In this document: positions 1 through 5,434 of the stretch, piece by piece
How the letters are laid out: each line of letters starts with the position of its first letter
Position numbering within the stretch: position 1 is the stretch's first letter
Origin: an uncultured Bacteroidales bacterium
GTDB lineage: Bacteria; Bacteroidota; Bacteroidia; Bacteroidales; UBA932
DNA length: 5,434 bases
Direction of reading: 5' to 3'
NCBI GenBank assembly: GCA_934725285.1
Contig: CAKVBK010000107.1
Location: 1 to 5,434 of the forward strand
Translations under genes and position numbers: made by a program
The notes under the pieces: generated by a model
Told to the model about the DNA's origin: nothing
Database searches by the model: none
The model's input: the letters and a program-made list of their open reading frames with translations, nothing else

Positions 1-1551
1 GCAAAGTGCATCGGCATCGAGGCAGTCCCCGTAACCGTGGAGGTGGACATCACACAAGGAATAGGAATACATCTGGTTGGTCTGGCTGACGTGGCGGTCA
101 AGGAAAGCCTTTTGCGGACCATCACCGCGCTTCAGTCGCTGGGTTTCAGGATTCCGGGCAAGAAGATAGTGATCAATCTGGCGCCGGCCGATGTCCGGAA
201 GAACGGCAGCGGTTATGATCTTCCGATCGCCATCGGCATCCTTGCGGCCTCAGAGCAGAAACATTTCCCCGGCCTCGACAAATATCTGATTATGGGAGAA
301 CTGGGCTTGGACGGTTCCGTGCGTGAGGTCCAAGGAGCTCTGCCGTTCGCCGACCTGGTGACCGGCCTTGGAATATCAGGGTGCATCCTGCCGCTTCGAT
401 CCGCCCTTGAGGCCACCGAATGCAATGACCTGTCGATATTCGGGGTGGAGACTTTGGCTGATGTCATCAGGATTCTTGAGGAGCATGAGGATTGCAGTGA
501 CCTCCTTGTCTGGAACACAAGACTTTACAGGAAACTGTCCAGAAGTGCGCGACGGAGCGAAAGGCTGTCCGGTCATGATGTGATGGACTTCTCGGAGATA
601 ATCGGTCAGGAAGGAGCCAAGAGGGGAGTGGAGATCGCCGCCGCAGGAGGACACAATCTCATTATGGTTGGACCGCCAGGCAGCGGCAAGAGCTCCCTTG
701 CCAAGGCTATGGCCGGAATCCTGCCTCCGATGACCACGGAAGAGGCCATAGTCACGAGCAAGATTTATTCCGTCGCCGGAATGAAAGGCTCACAGATCGG
801 CCTGATCCGCACACGCCCGTTCCGCGCTCCCCACTACAGCGCTTCCCTTCCTGCGATCATCGGTGGTGGAGCAGGAGCCGACATCCGCCCCGGGGAAGTC
901 ACGCTGGCGGAGAACGGAATCCTTTTCCTTGATGAATATGGCCAGATGCCGAAATCTGTTCTGGAGGCTCTTCGAGGTCCGATGGAGGATAGAAAAGTGA
1001 CTATTTCAAGACTTCGCTCAAAACTTGAATATCCCGCCTCGTTTATGCTGGTCGCCGCGTCGAACCCTTGCCCGTGCGGCTACTACGGTGAAGGTGACCG
1101 TTGCCGCTGCACTCCGGGCCAAAGGCTGAACTATCTCTCCAAACTCTCCGGTCCGGTAATGGATCGCATTGATATTCAATTATGGCTCCATCCAGTTGAC
1201 ACGGTGAAATTGGTCGGCCGGAAGAAAGGGGAGCCCAGCGAGGTTGTCGCACAACGGGTTCTGAAAGCCCGTATTCTGCAAAAACAGCGTTTCGCTGACG
1301 ACGGGATATTCACGAACGCCGAGATGAACAACCGCCTGCTGGAGAAGCATTGCCGGTTGAATGAGGAATGCCGCAATGTTATGGAGCTGCTGATCGGCCG
1401 CCTCGGACTCTCCGCCCGCGCATATTCAAGAATCCTGAAAGTCGCCAGAACCATAGCGGATCTTGAGATGTCATGTGACATCAAGCCTGAATATCTCCGT
1501 GAAGCCGCCGCCTACCGCTTCCTTGACCGACTAAATCTTGAAACCTTCTGA
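1..1551 (+). CDS. comM: ComM/YifB-family Mg-chelatase-like AAA+ ATPase, 5'-partial
   Basis: The reading frame is open from base 1. The 12 codons before the GTG at 37 encode family-like sequence (AKCIGIEAVPVT), so that GTG is internal and the true start lies just outside the window, probably fewer than ten codons away. There are 516 visible residues, close to full family length. Counting from base 1, an N-terminal ChlI-like domain covers about residues 1-140. The AAA+ core follows, with Walker A GPPGSGKS at 224-231, an RAPHYS segment at 275-280, Walker B ILFLDE at 307-312 and the family signature NPCPCG at 355-360. A second cysteine pair (CRC) lies at 368-370. The Mg_chelatase C-terminal domain contains SGPVMDRIDIQ (383-393) and the GLSARAYSRILKVARTIADL segment (469-488). 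Characterised ComM proteins are hexameric helicases that promote branch migration of incoming DNA in natural transformation; that role here is inferred from family membership. The gene converges on rluD. Residues around Walker B differ from the usual DELPEF. Confidence 0.5.
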   Translation, partial: AKCIGIEAVPVTVEVDITQGIGIHLVGLADVAVKESLLRTITALQSLGFRIPGKKIVINLAPADVRKNGSGYDLPIAIGILAASEQKHFPGLDKYLIMGELGLDGSVREVQGALPFADLVTGLGISGCILPLRSALEATECNDLSIFGVETLADVIRILEEHEDCSDLLVWNTRLYRKLSRSARRSERLSGHDVMDFSEIIGQEGAKRGVEIAAAGGHNLIMVGPPGSGKSSLAKAMAGILPPMTTEEAIVTSKIYSVAGMKGSQIGLIRTRPFRAPHYSASLPAIIGGGAGADIRPGEVTLAENGILFLDEYGQMPKSVLEALRGPMEDRKVTISRLRSKLEYPASFMLVAASNPCPCGYYGEGDRCRCTPGQRLNYLSKLSGPVMDRIDIQLWLHPVDTVKLVGRKKGEPSEVVAQRVLKARILQKQRFADDGIFTNAEMNNRLLEKHCRLNEECRNVMELLIGRLGLSARAYSRILKVARTIADLEMSCDIKPEYLREAAAYRFLDRLNLETF

Positions 1552-1645
1552 TGGTTTGAATGCTTACGCTTCGATGCGGCTTTTTAACAATGAAACCACG
1601 TTGTTTTGATGCACGAAGGCCGGAAAAATCAAAAAAAAGAGCGTC
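1552..1645. other. Convergent intergenic region with weak terminator-like elements
   Basis: These 94 bases separate the convergent comM and rluD stop codons, so both transcripts should end here. On the + strand there is a small imperfect hairpin (1562-1580: GC then CGC pairing with GCG-GC, with a three-base bulge) directly followed by TTTTT (1581-1585). A second, A/T-rich inverted repeat (AACAAT at 1586-1591, GTTGTT at 1600-1605) comes next, and TGGTTT (1552-1557) can pair with AAACCA (1593-1598). These pairings are partly mutually exclusive. On the - strand, the rluD stop is followed almost at once by a T-rich tract, the complement of A-runs at 1624-1628 and 1631-1638. It is preceded only by a four-pair AAGA/TCTT hairpin overlapping the stop. 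None is a textbook intrinsic terminator. No small ORF or RNA gene is evident. Confidence 0.5.
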
Positions 1646-1650
1646 TTAGT
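1624..1650 (-). terminator. Possible weak terminator after rluD
   Basis: Reading the - strand, the rluD stop TAA (1648-1646) sits in a minimal hairpin, AAGA-CGC-TCTT, whose 3' arm runs straight into a tract of eight T, then GA, then five T. The T-tract is convincing but the stem is only four mostly A/T pairs, so this is offered as a candidate 3' end for the operon rather than a demonstrated terminator. Termination by Rho or read-through into the antisense of comM is equally possible. Confidence 0.5.
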
Positions 1651-2719
1651 CATCTTCCTCCACCTTGACGAAATTGACATAGTTCCTCCATTTGTCAATC
1701 ATAGCGGTCATGTCTTCAGGAAGCGGCGAGTCGAACTGGATCCATTTGCCTGTGCCGGGATGGACAAAGCCTAGGGTCTTTGCGTGAAGTGCCTGCCGAG
1801 GGCAGATCTCAAAACAATTCTGGATGAACTGACGGTACTTGGCGTAGATGGTGCCCTTGCGGATCTCAGAGCCGCCGTACCTCTCGTCGTTGAACAACGG
1901 ATGCCCGATGTAACTCATGTGAACCCTGATCTGATGCGTGCGTCCGGTCTCCAGCTTGCACTCGACAACGGTAACATAACCGAACCTCTCCAGCACCCTG
2001 TAATGTGTCACGGCATGCTTTCCGCGGTCATCATCGCCGGTGTAAACCCTGAATCTCAGCCTGTCGTTGGGATCACGCCCGATGTTTCCGTCAATAGTCC
2101 CTTCATCCTCCTTGATGTTGCCCCAGACAACAGCCACGTACCGCCTCTCGATTGAATGCTCGAAGAACTGGCGGGCCAGGTCCAACTGAGTCTCATCGTT
2201 TTTGGCCACCACGAGAAGTCCTGAAGTGTCCTTGTCGATTCTGTGCACAAGTATGCCCATCCGCTCGTCAGCCGCTTCCGGCCCCTGGGATATTCCCAAA
2301 TGATAGGAAAGAGCGTTGATGAGGGTCCCCTCGAAGTGCCCGTGTCCAGGGTGGACAACCATTCCGGCGGCCTTGTTGACAACAAGGAGGTCATTGTCCT
2401 CGTAGACTATATTCAATGGAATGTCTTGAGGAAGAATTTCAAGGCCGCGGCGTCGGTACGGCATCACGAAACGGATGACGTCTCCGGGGCGGATGATCAG
2501 GTTGGCTTTCGCGACCTTGTCATTCACACGTACATAGCCTTCCTTTATTGCGCACTGAACCCTGTGTCTGGAAGTGTCTTCAAGATGCGTTGCCATGTAC
2601 TTGTCCACGCGCATCGGGGTCTGCCCGACATCGACATTGAGCCTGAAATGCTCGAACATCCCCTGCTCCTCGTCCTCGACGTTTTCTTCCTGGTCGTTGT
2701 AAAGTCTCTCCTCGTCCAC
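1646..2719 (-). CDS. rluD: RluD-type 23S rRNA pseudouridine synthase (RluA family)
   Basis: The 357-residue product belongs to the RluA/RluD family, which converts specific uridines of 23S rRNA (helix 69, positions 1911, 1915 and 1917 in E. coli for RluD) to pseudouridine in the cytoplasm. An S4 RNA-binding domain lies at about residues 36-95. The catalytic domain follows, with the motif HRIDKDTSG at 159-167 placing the catalytic aspartate at D162, and the family motif GRTHQIRVH at 259-267. The first 20 residues are strongly acidic (10 Asp/Glu in residues 2-18) and the C-terminus ends EEDD; similar tails occur in Bacteroidota homologues as I recall them. The start chosen is GTG at 2719, one base after the PASTA stop. 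No other ATG, GTG or TTG lies upstream in frame before a stop, and an AAGGA sits eight bases before it. ATG at 2659 (residue 21) would retain every domain and is the alternative. The exact target uridines are inferred; RluA-family paralogues are hard to separate by eye. Confidence 0.5.
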   Translation of the reverse strand: MDEERLYNDQEENVEDEEQGMFEHFRLNVDVGQTPMRVDKYMATHLEDTSRHRVQCAIKEGYVRVNDKVAKANLIIRPGDVIRFVMPYRRRGLEILPQDIPLNIVYEDNDLLVVNKAAGMVVHPGHGHFEGTLINALSYHLGISQGPEAADERMGILVHRIDKDTSGLLVVAKNDETQLDLARQFFEHSIERRYVAVVWGNIKEDEGTIDGNIGRDPNDRLRFRVYTGDDDRGKHAVTHYRVLERFGYVTVVECKLETGRTHQIRVHMSYIGHPLFNDERYGGSEIRKGTIYAKYRQFIQNCFEICPRQALHAKTLGFVHPGTGKWIQFDSPLPEDMTAMIDKWRNYVNFVKVEEDD

Positions 2720-2720
2720 G

Positions 2721-3512
2721 TTACTCGTCCTTCTTGTCCAATGATAGATAGATGGTCACATCAGAACCCATCAGAATAGGATTCCCGGAGGCTTCCGGAG
2801 TCTGTCTGGTCACCGAGGCGTTCAGAGAATCGGTGTAGCTCCTCACGCTCTTGTCGAACACGATGCGGCCTATATTCAAAGAGTTGTCATGTACGGCATC
2901 CACCGCCCTGAGGTACTTCAATCCCTTGACATCAGGAATATATGTCAGATTGTCTTCCGGATTGAGCCCGACCTCAAGATTGATCTCTGAGCCGGTCTCG
3001 ATCTGTCTTCCCGGCCTGATTTCACGGTTCTTGTAGATTTGCCTAAGCACATTGTTGGTTGCGATGTCATTGACATAGATCAACTTGCCCAACGTCAACC
3101 CACGTGAGTTGAGTTCAGCCTTGGCCTGGCGCATCGAGTAGCCGACAAGGTTAGGCATGCTGACTTTCTTGGCGTTCTTCGCGTTTATTGTGAGGAGTAT
3201 CCTTCGCCCCTGCTTCACCTGAGAACCGGGTTTCGGATTCTGGCTGTAAACGGCTCCACGCTCCATCTTTCTGACAAAAATGGAGTCTATTACCTCCACC
3301 CTCAGCTTTGACCTGGCCGCCTCATGCTTTGCCTCGTTCACGGTCATGCTTGTGAAGTCCGGCACCTCTATCGTCTTCCCGTGATTTGTCAGAACGCTGA
3401 GCAGCATTGAGCTGACGAATATCAGAACCGCAAAGAACAAGACCGCAAGCAAGACGTTCCTGACTATCCAGTTGCTGAAGAAGCCTCCTTTCTTATCTCC
3501 TTTCTCTTCCAT
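2721..3512 (-). CDS. Membrane-anchored protein with three PASTA repeats
   Basis: The 263-residue product, numbered from ATG 3512, is predicted to be bitopic. It has a short basic cytoplasmic tail (about 1-17), one hydrophobic helix (about 18-40) and an extracytoplasmic part made of three PASTA-like repeats at about 46-111, 116-182 and 190-258. Each opens with a V/M/I-P-D/N motif (VPDF, MPNL, IPDV); the first two carry the characteristic PxPG or RPG-type turn (NPKPGSQV, IRPGRQI), while the third is more divergent. PASTA domains occur in PknB/Stk-type kinases and some penicillin-binding proteins, where several bind peptidoglycan fragments. Here there is no kinase or transpeptidase domain, so a cell-wall binding or scaffolding role is inference only. 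A TTG at 3518 is in frame two codons earlier; ATG 3512 was preferred because it is the stronger start codon and lies 11 bases after the upstream stop, following a T-rich stretch. It abuts rluD with one base between. Confidence 0.5.
   Translation of the reverse strand: MEEKGDKKGGFFSNWIVRNVLLAVLFFAVLIFVSSMLLSVLTNHGKTIEVPDFTSMTVNEAKHEAARSKLRVEVIDSIFVRKMERGAVYSQNPKPGSQVKQGRRILLTINAKNAKKVSMPNLVGYSMRQAKAELNSRGLTLGKLIYVNDIATNNVLRQIYKNREIRPGRQIETGSEINLEVGLNPEDNLTYIPDVKGLKYLRAVDAVHDNSLNIGRIVFDKSVRSYTDSLNASVTRQTPEASGNPILMGSDVTIYLSLDKKDE
2728..2732 (-). promoter_or_regulatory. Candidate Shine-Dalgarno (AAGGA) for rluD
   Basis: On the - strand AAGGA lies eight bases upstream of the GTG at 2719, inside the last codons of the PASTA gene (Lys-Lys-Asp). 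The spacing is ideal and supports the GTG as start, with rluD translation coupled to the preceding gene. Caution: the motif is also simply the coding sequence of a lysine-rich tail, and Shine-Dalgarno use is generally weak in Bacteroidota. Confidence 0.5.
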
Positions 3513-3523
3513 ATCCAAAAAAA

Positions 3524-4168
3524 TTACTTTCCGCCCGTGAAGAGCAGGTCAAACGCTCCCTCTCCTATCAGGGCCAACCCTATTATAATGATTATTATTC
3601 CGGCTATCCTGTTCAGCCACATTATTTTCTTCATGTCGAACGCTTTTCTCCAGTTGCTGAAGAACCATGCGAAAAAGAACCAGTAGGCAATCGAGCCCCC
3701 GGCGACGGCCAGGATTATCGGGTAGATCCTGAAACTTCTGTCGGACACATCAACCTGAAAGAAAGCGAACAGCGCGAACATCACGAGTATCGCCCCCGGG
3801 TTGGAGATAGTGGTGGCGACGGCCTGAAGGAAATCCTTCGGCGACGCTCCGCGTGTCTTGACATCTCCTGGCTCCATCTTCCTGAACGGATCCTTGAATG
3901 CCATTGAATATCCCAGCAAGGCTATAACAGGACCTCCGATCAGGAATATGATCGATTCGTAGGTGCTGATGAAATTCTGGGCGAAGGCCCAAGCGAAAAT
4001 CGAGATGATCGCGTAGGCTGTGTCCACCAGTGACGCTCCAAGCCCGGTGGTGAACCCGGCCTTATGCCCGTAGCAGATGGATTTCTGAAGCACAAGAATC
4101 GCCACCGGCCCGAGCGGAGCCGACGCGCAGATGCCGATTATGAACGCTTTCAGAATCTCCAACAGCAT
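3524..4168 (-). CDS. LysE/RhtB-family translocator (small-solute exporter)
   Basis: The 214-residue product is very hydrophobic, with about six predicted transmembrane helices (roughly 5-27, 40-63, 71-92, 112-137, 149-171 and 186-204). A charged cytoplasmic-type loop lies at about 93-111. The N-terminal signature APLGPVAILVLQKS (17-30), followed by GHKAGFTTGLGASLVDTAYA (34-53), matches the LysE/RhtB superfamily. Its characterised members export amino acids such as lysine, arginine, homoserine or threonine by proton-coupled antiport. NPGAILVM (123-130) in helix 4 is also family-like. The substrate cannot be read from sequence. The length is normal for the family. Its ATG is nine bases after the der stop, and no Shine-Dalgarno motif is evident. 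It sits between a ribosome-assembly gene and an envelope gene, and the neighbourhood gives no clue to a transported compound. Confidence 0.5.
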   Translation of the reverse strand: MLLEILKAFIIGICASAPLGPVAILVLQKSICYGHKAGFTTGLGASLVDTAYAIISIFAWAFAQNFISTYESIIFLIGGPVIALLGYSMAFKDPFRKMEPGDVKTRGASPKDFLQAVATTISNPGAILVMFALFAFFQVDVSDRSFRIYPIILAVAGGSIAYWFFFAWFFSNWRKAFDMKKIMWLNRIAGIIIIIIGLALIGEGAFDLLFTGGK

Positions 4169-4177
4169 AGGCAGCCA

Positions 4178-5434
4178 TTATTTAGCCCTCATGAAGATCT
4201 GTACAGGGCATCCCTGAAGATCGAAATGCTCCCTCAGCTTGTTCTCAAGGAATCTCTTGTACGGCTCTTTAACGTACTGAGGCAGGTTGCAGAAGAACGC
4301 GAAGGCCGGAAATCTTGTCGGAAGCTGTGTCACGTACTTGATTTTCACGTATTTGCCCTTCCATGCAGGAGGTGGATAGTTCTCTATCTCCGGCAGCAGG
4401 GCCTCGTTCAGCCTTGCGGTCGGAAGCTTGCGGGAATAGTTCTCGTAGACGTGTTCGGCCGCGTCCAGCACATCCATGATCCTCTGTTTCTTTGTGACGG
4501 AGGTGAATATGATCGGCACGTCATCGAACGGAGCGATGCGGCGGCGCAGCGAGGATTCATATTCCTTCATCGTGTTGCTGTCCTTGAGGAAGAGGTCCCA
4601 TTTGTTGACCACCAGCACGCAGGCCTTGCGGTTGCGGACGATGAGATTGAATATGCTCATGTCCTGAGCCTCCATCCCGCTGTTGGCGTCGATCATCAGG
4701 ATGCAGACATCCGAATGCTCGATCGCCCTGATGGAACGCATCACGGAATAGAACTCCAGATCCTCGTTGACCTTGGCCTTTCTGCGCATTCCGGCCGTGT
4801 CCACAAGCATGAACTCGTGACCGAATTTGTTGTATAGGGTTGAGATTGAGTCTCTTGTGGTTCCGGCAACCGGCGTGACGATGTTCCTTTCCTCACCGAG
4901 AAGCGCGTTCGTCAAGGACGACTTGCCGACGTTCGGCTTTCCCACAATCGCGATGTGGGGAAGATCCGGACGATCGTCATCCTGCTGTGGCTTCTCCTCA
5001 GGGAGAACCTTAAGGACCTCGTCCAGAAGATCGCCGGTGCCGCTTCCGTTGGCAGCTGACGTGGCCCAGATCTCTCCCAGCCCCAATGAATAGAACTGGT
5101 AGGCGTCGAACATCTTCTCTCCGGAATCCACCTTGTTGACACACAGGACGACAGGCTTTTTGCTCCGGCGGAGGATGTCGGCGATCTCGGCGTCATAGTC
5201 GGTGATGCCGGCGGCGGCCTCGACCATGAATATCACAGCGTCCGCCTCCTCGATGGCTATCACGACCTGTTTGCGGATGGCCTCCTCGAACACATCGTCC
5301 GAATTGGTCGTCCAGCCTCCCGTGTCCACCACGGAGAACTCCTTGCCGCACCATTCACATTTGCCGTAGTGGCGGTCTCTTGTCACGCCGGCGGTCTCGT
5401 CAACGATGGCCTGGCGCATTCCGACAAGTCTGTT
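4178..5434 (-). CDS. der: Ribosome-assembly GTPase Der (EngA), 5'-partial
   Basis: Der is a tandem-G-domain GTPase required for 50S subunit maturation. There are 418 visible residues. The frame is open to the window edge, beginning NRLVG before the internal methionine at 5419; roughly the first 15-20 residues, including the G1 P-loop of domain 1, lie outside. Numbered from that methionine, G domain 1 shows the G2 region [11 protein letters not shown] (9-19), G3 DTGG (32-35) and G4 NKVD (95-98). G domain 2 has G1 GKPNVGKSS (160-168), G2 TTRD (187-190), G3 DTAG (207-210), G4 NKWD (272-275) and a G5-like TSVTKK (306-311). A KH-like C-terminal domain runs from about 325 to the end. The acidic linker [12 protein letters not shown] (141-152) joins the two G domains. 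Intact motifs argue for a functional gene truncated only by the window. It is the most upstream visible gene of the four-gene - strand cluster, so the promoter or preceding genes lie beyond 5434. A CxxC pair follows the G2 region. Confidence 0.5.
   Translation of the reverse strand, partial: NRLVGMRQAIVDETAGVTRDRHYGKCEWCGKEFSVVDTGGWTTNSDDVFEEAIRKQVVIAIEEADAVIFMVEAAAGITDYDAEIADILRRSKKPVVLCVNKVDSGEKMFDAYQFYSLGLGEIWATSAANGSGTGDLLDEVLKVLPEEKPQQDDDRPDLPHIAIVGKPNVGKSSLTNALLGEERNIVTPVAGTTRDSISTLYNKFGHEFMLVDTAGMRRKAKVNEDLEFYSVMRSIRAIEHSDVCILMIDANSGMEAQDMSIFNLIVRNRKACVLVVNKWDLFLKDSNTMKEYESSLRRRIAPFDDVPIIFTSVTKKQRIMDVLDAAEHVYENYSRKLPTARLNEALLPEIENYPPPAWKGKYVKIKYVTQLPTRFPAFAFFCNLPQYVKEPYKRFLENKLREHFDLQGCPVQIFMRAK

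Noticed and set aside
37..39. GTG at 37 as the start of the comM gene
   Set aside because: Codons from base 1 continue the conserved N-terminus of the family in frame (CIGIEAVPVT then VEVD), so this GTG encodes an internal valine and the gene is cut by the window edge.
345..360. Frameshift or decay in the N-terminal domain of comM
   Set aside because: The frame stays open from base 1 to the TGA at 1549-1551 and all domain motifs occur in order, so nothing indicates a pseudogene.
2243..2779. A 178-codon open frame on the + strand across the 5' part of rluD and the end of the PASTA gene
   Set aside because: It spans the junction of two well-supported - strand genes, has no recognisable motif, and is explained by the codon composition of rluD.
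3524..3570. Intrinsic terminator formed by GAGC/GCTC and the T7 run after the lysE-like gene
   Set aside because: The stem is only four pairs and ends far from the T-run, and the next gene starts within 11 bases, so termination here is unlikely.
4062..4178. An ATG overlapping the der stop (TAATG at 4180-4176) as a coupled start
   Set aside because: It is out of frame with the lysE-like gene and its frame closes after about 38 codons with no recognisable sequence; the ATG at 4168 opens the conserved protein.
4064..4837. A 257-codon open frame on the + strand, antisense to der and the start of the lysE-like gene
   Set aside because: The opposite strand encodes two unmistakable conserved proteins over the same bases. 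The antisense product is rich in His, Arg and Val with no recognisable domain, as expected from a mirrored G+C-rich coding frame.
1..5434. Mobile element, CRISPR array, toxin-antitoxin pair, tRNA or defence genes
   Set aside because: No direct-repeat spacer pattern, terminal inverted repeats, transposase or integrase motifs, cloverleaf-like sequence or small paired ORFs were seen; genes fill almost the whole window and are all conserved housekeeping or envelope families.

Overview
This is an ordinary housekeeping stretch from a bacterial chromosome, most likely a member of the Bacteroidota (probably Bacteroidales). The assignment rests on recalled family resemblance rather than a search. The C-terminal third of Der, the long acid-flanked RluD-type pseudouridine synthase, and the pairing of that gene with a small membrane-anchored PASTA protein all look like that phylum. 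Shine-Dalgarno motifs are also mostly lacking. Base composition is even and moderately G+C-rich along the whole window, and no gene looks foreign.

Layout: bases 1-1551 (+ strand) hold a ComM/YifB-type AAA+ ATPase gene that has lost only its first few codons to the window edge. A 94-base convergent intergenic region follows. From there to the right-hand edge, four genes lie head-to-tail on the - strand. In transcription order they are der (ribosome-assembly GTPase, 5' end cut by the window edge), a LysE/RhtB-family exporter, a PASTA-repeat membrane protein, and an RluD-type 23S rRNA pseudouridine synthase. The gaps between them are 9, 11 and 1 bases, so they are probably one operon whose promoter lies beyond base 5434.

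Working together: the first and last genes of the - strand cluster both serve the large ribosomal subunit (Der in 50S maturation, RluD in modifying helix 69 of 23S rRNA). The two middle genes encode inner-membrane or envelope proteins: a six-helix exporter of small solutes, and a bitopic protein with three extracytoplasmic PASTA repeats that may sense or bind cell-wall material. The ComM-type ATPase is independent and transcribed towards them; in characterised relatives it drives branch migration during natural transformation.

I found no mobile element, CRISPR array, RNA gene, phage gene or plausible new system. The points worth a second look are modest: a CxxC pair in the switch I region of Der, atypical residues around the ATPase core of the ComM homologue, a PASTA protein with no kinase domain, the absence of ddl after rluD, and two start-codon questions.
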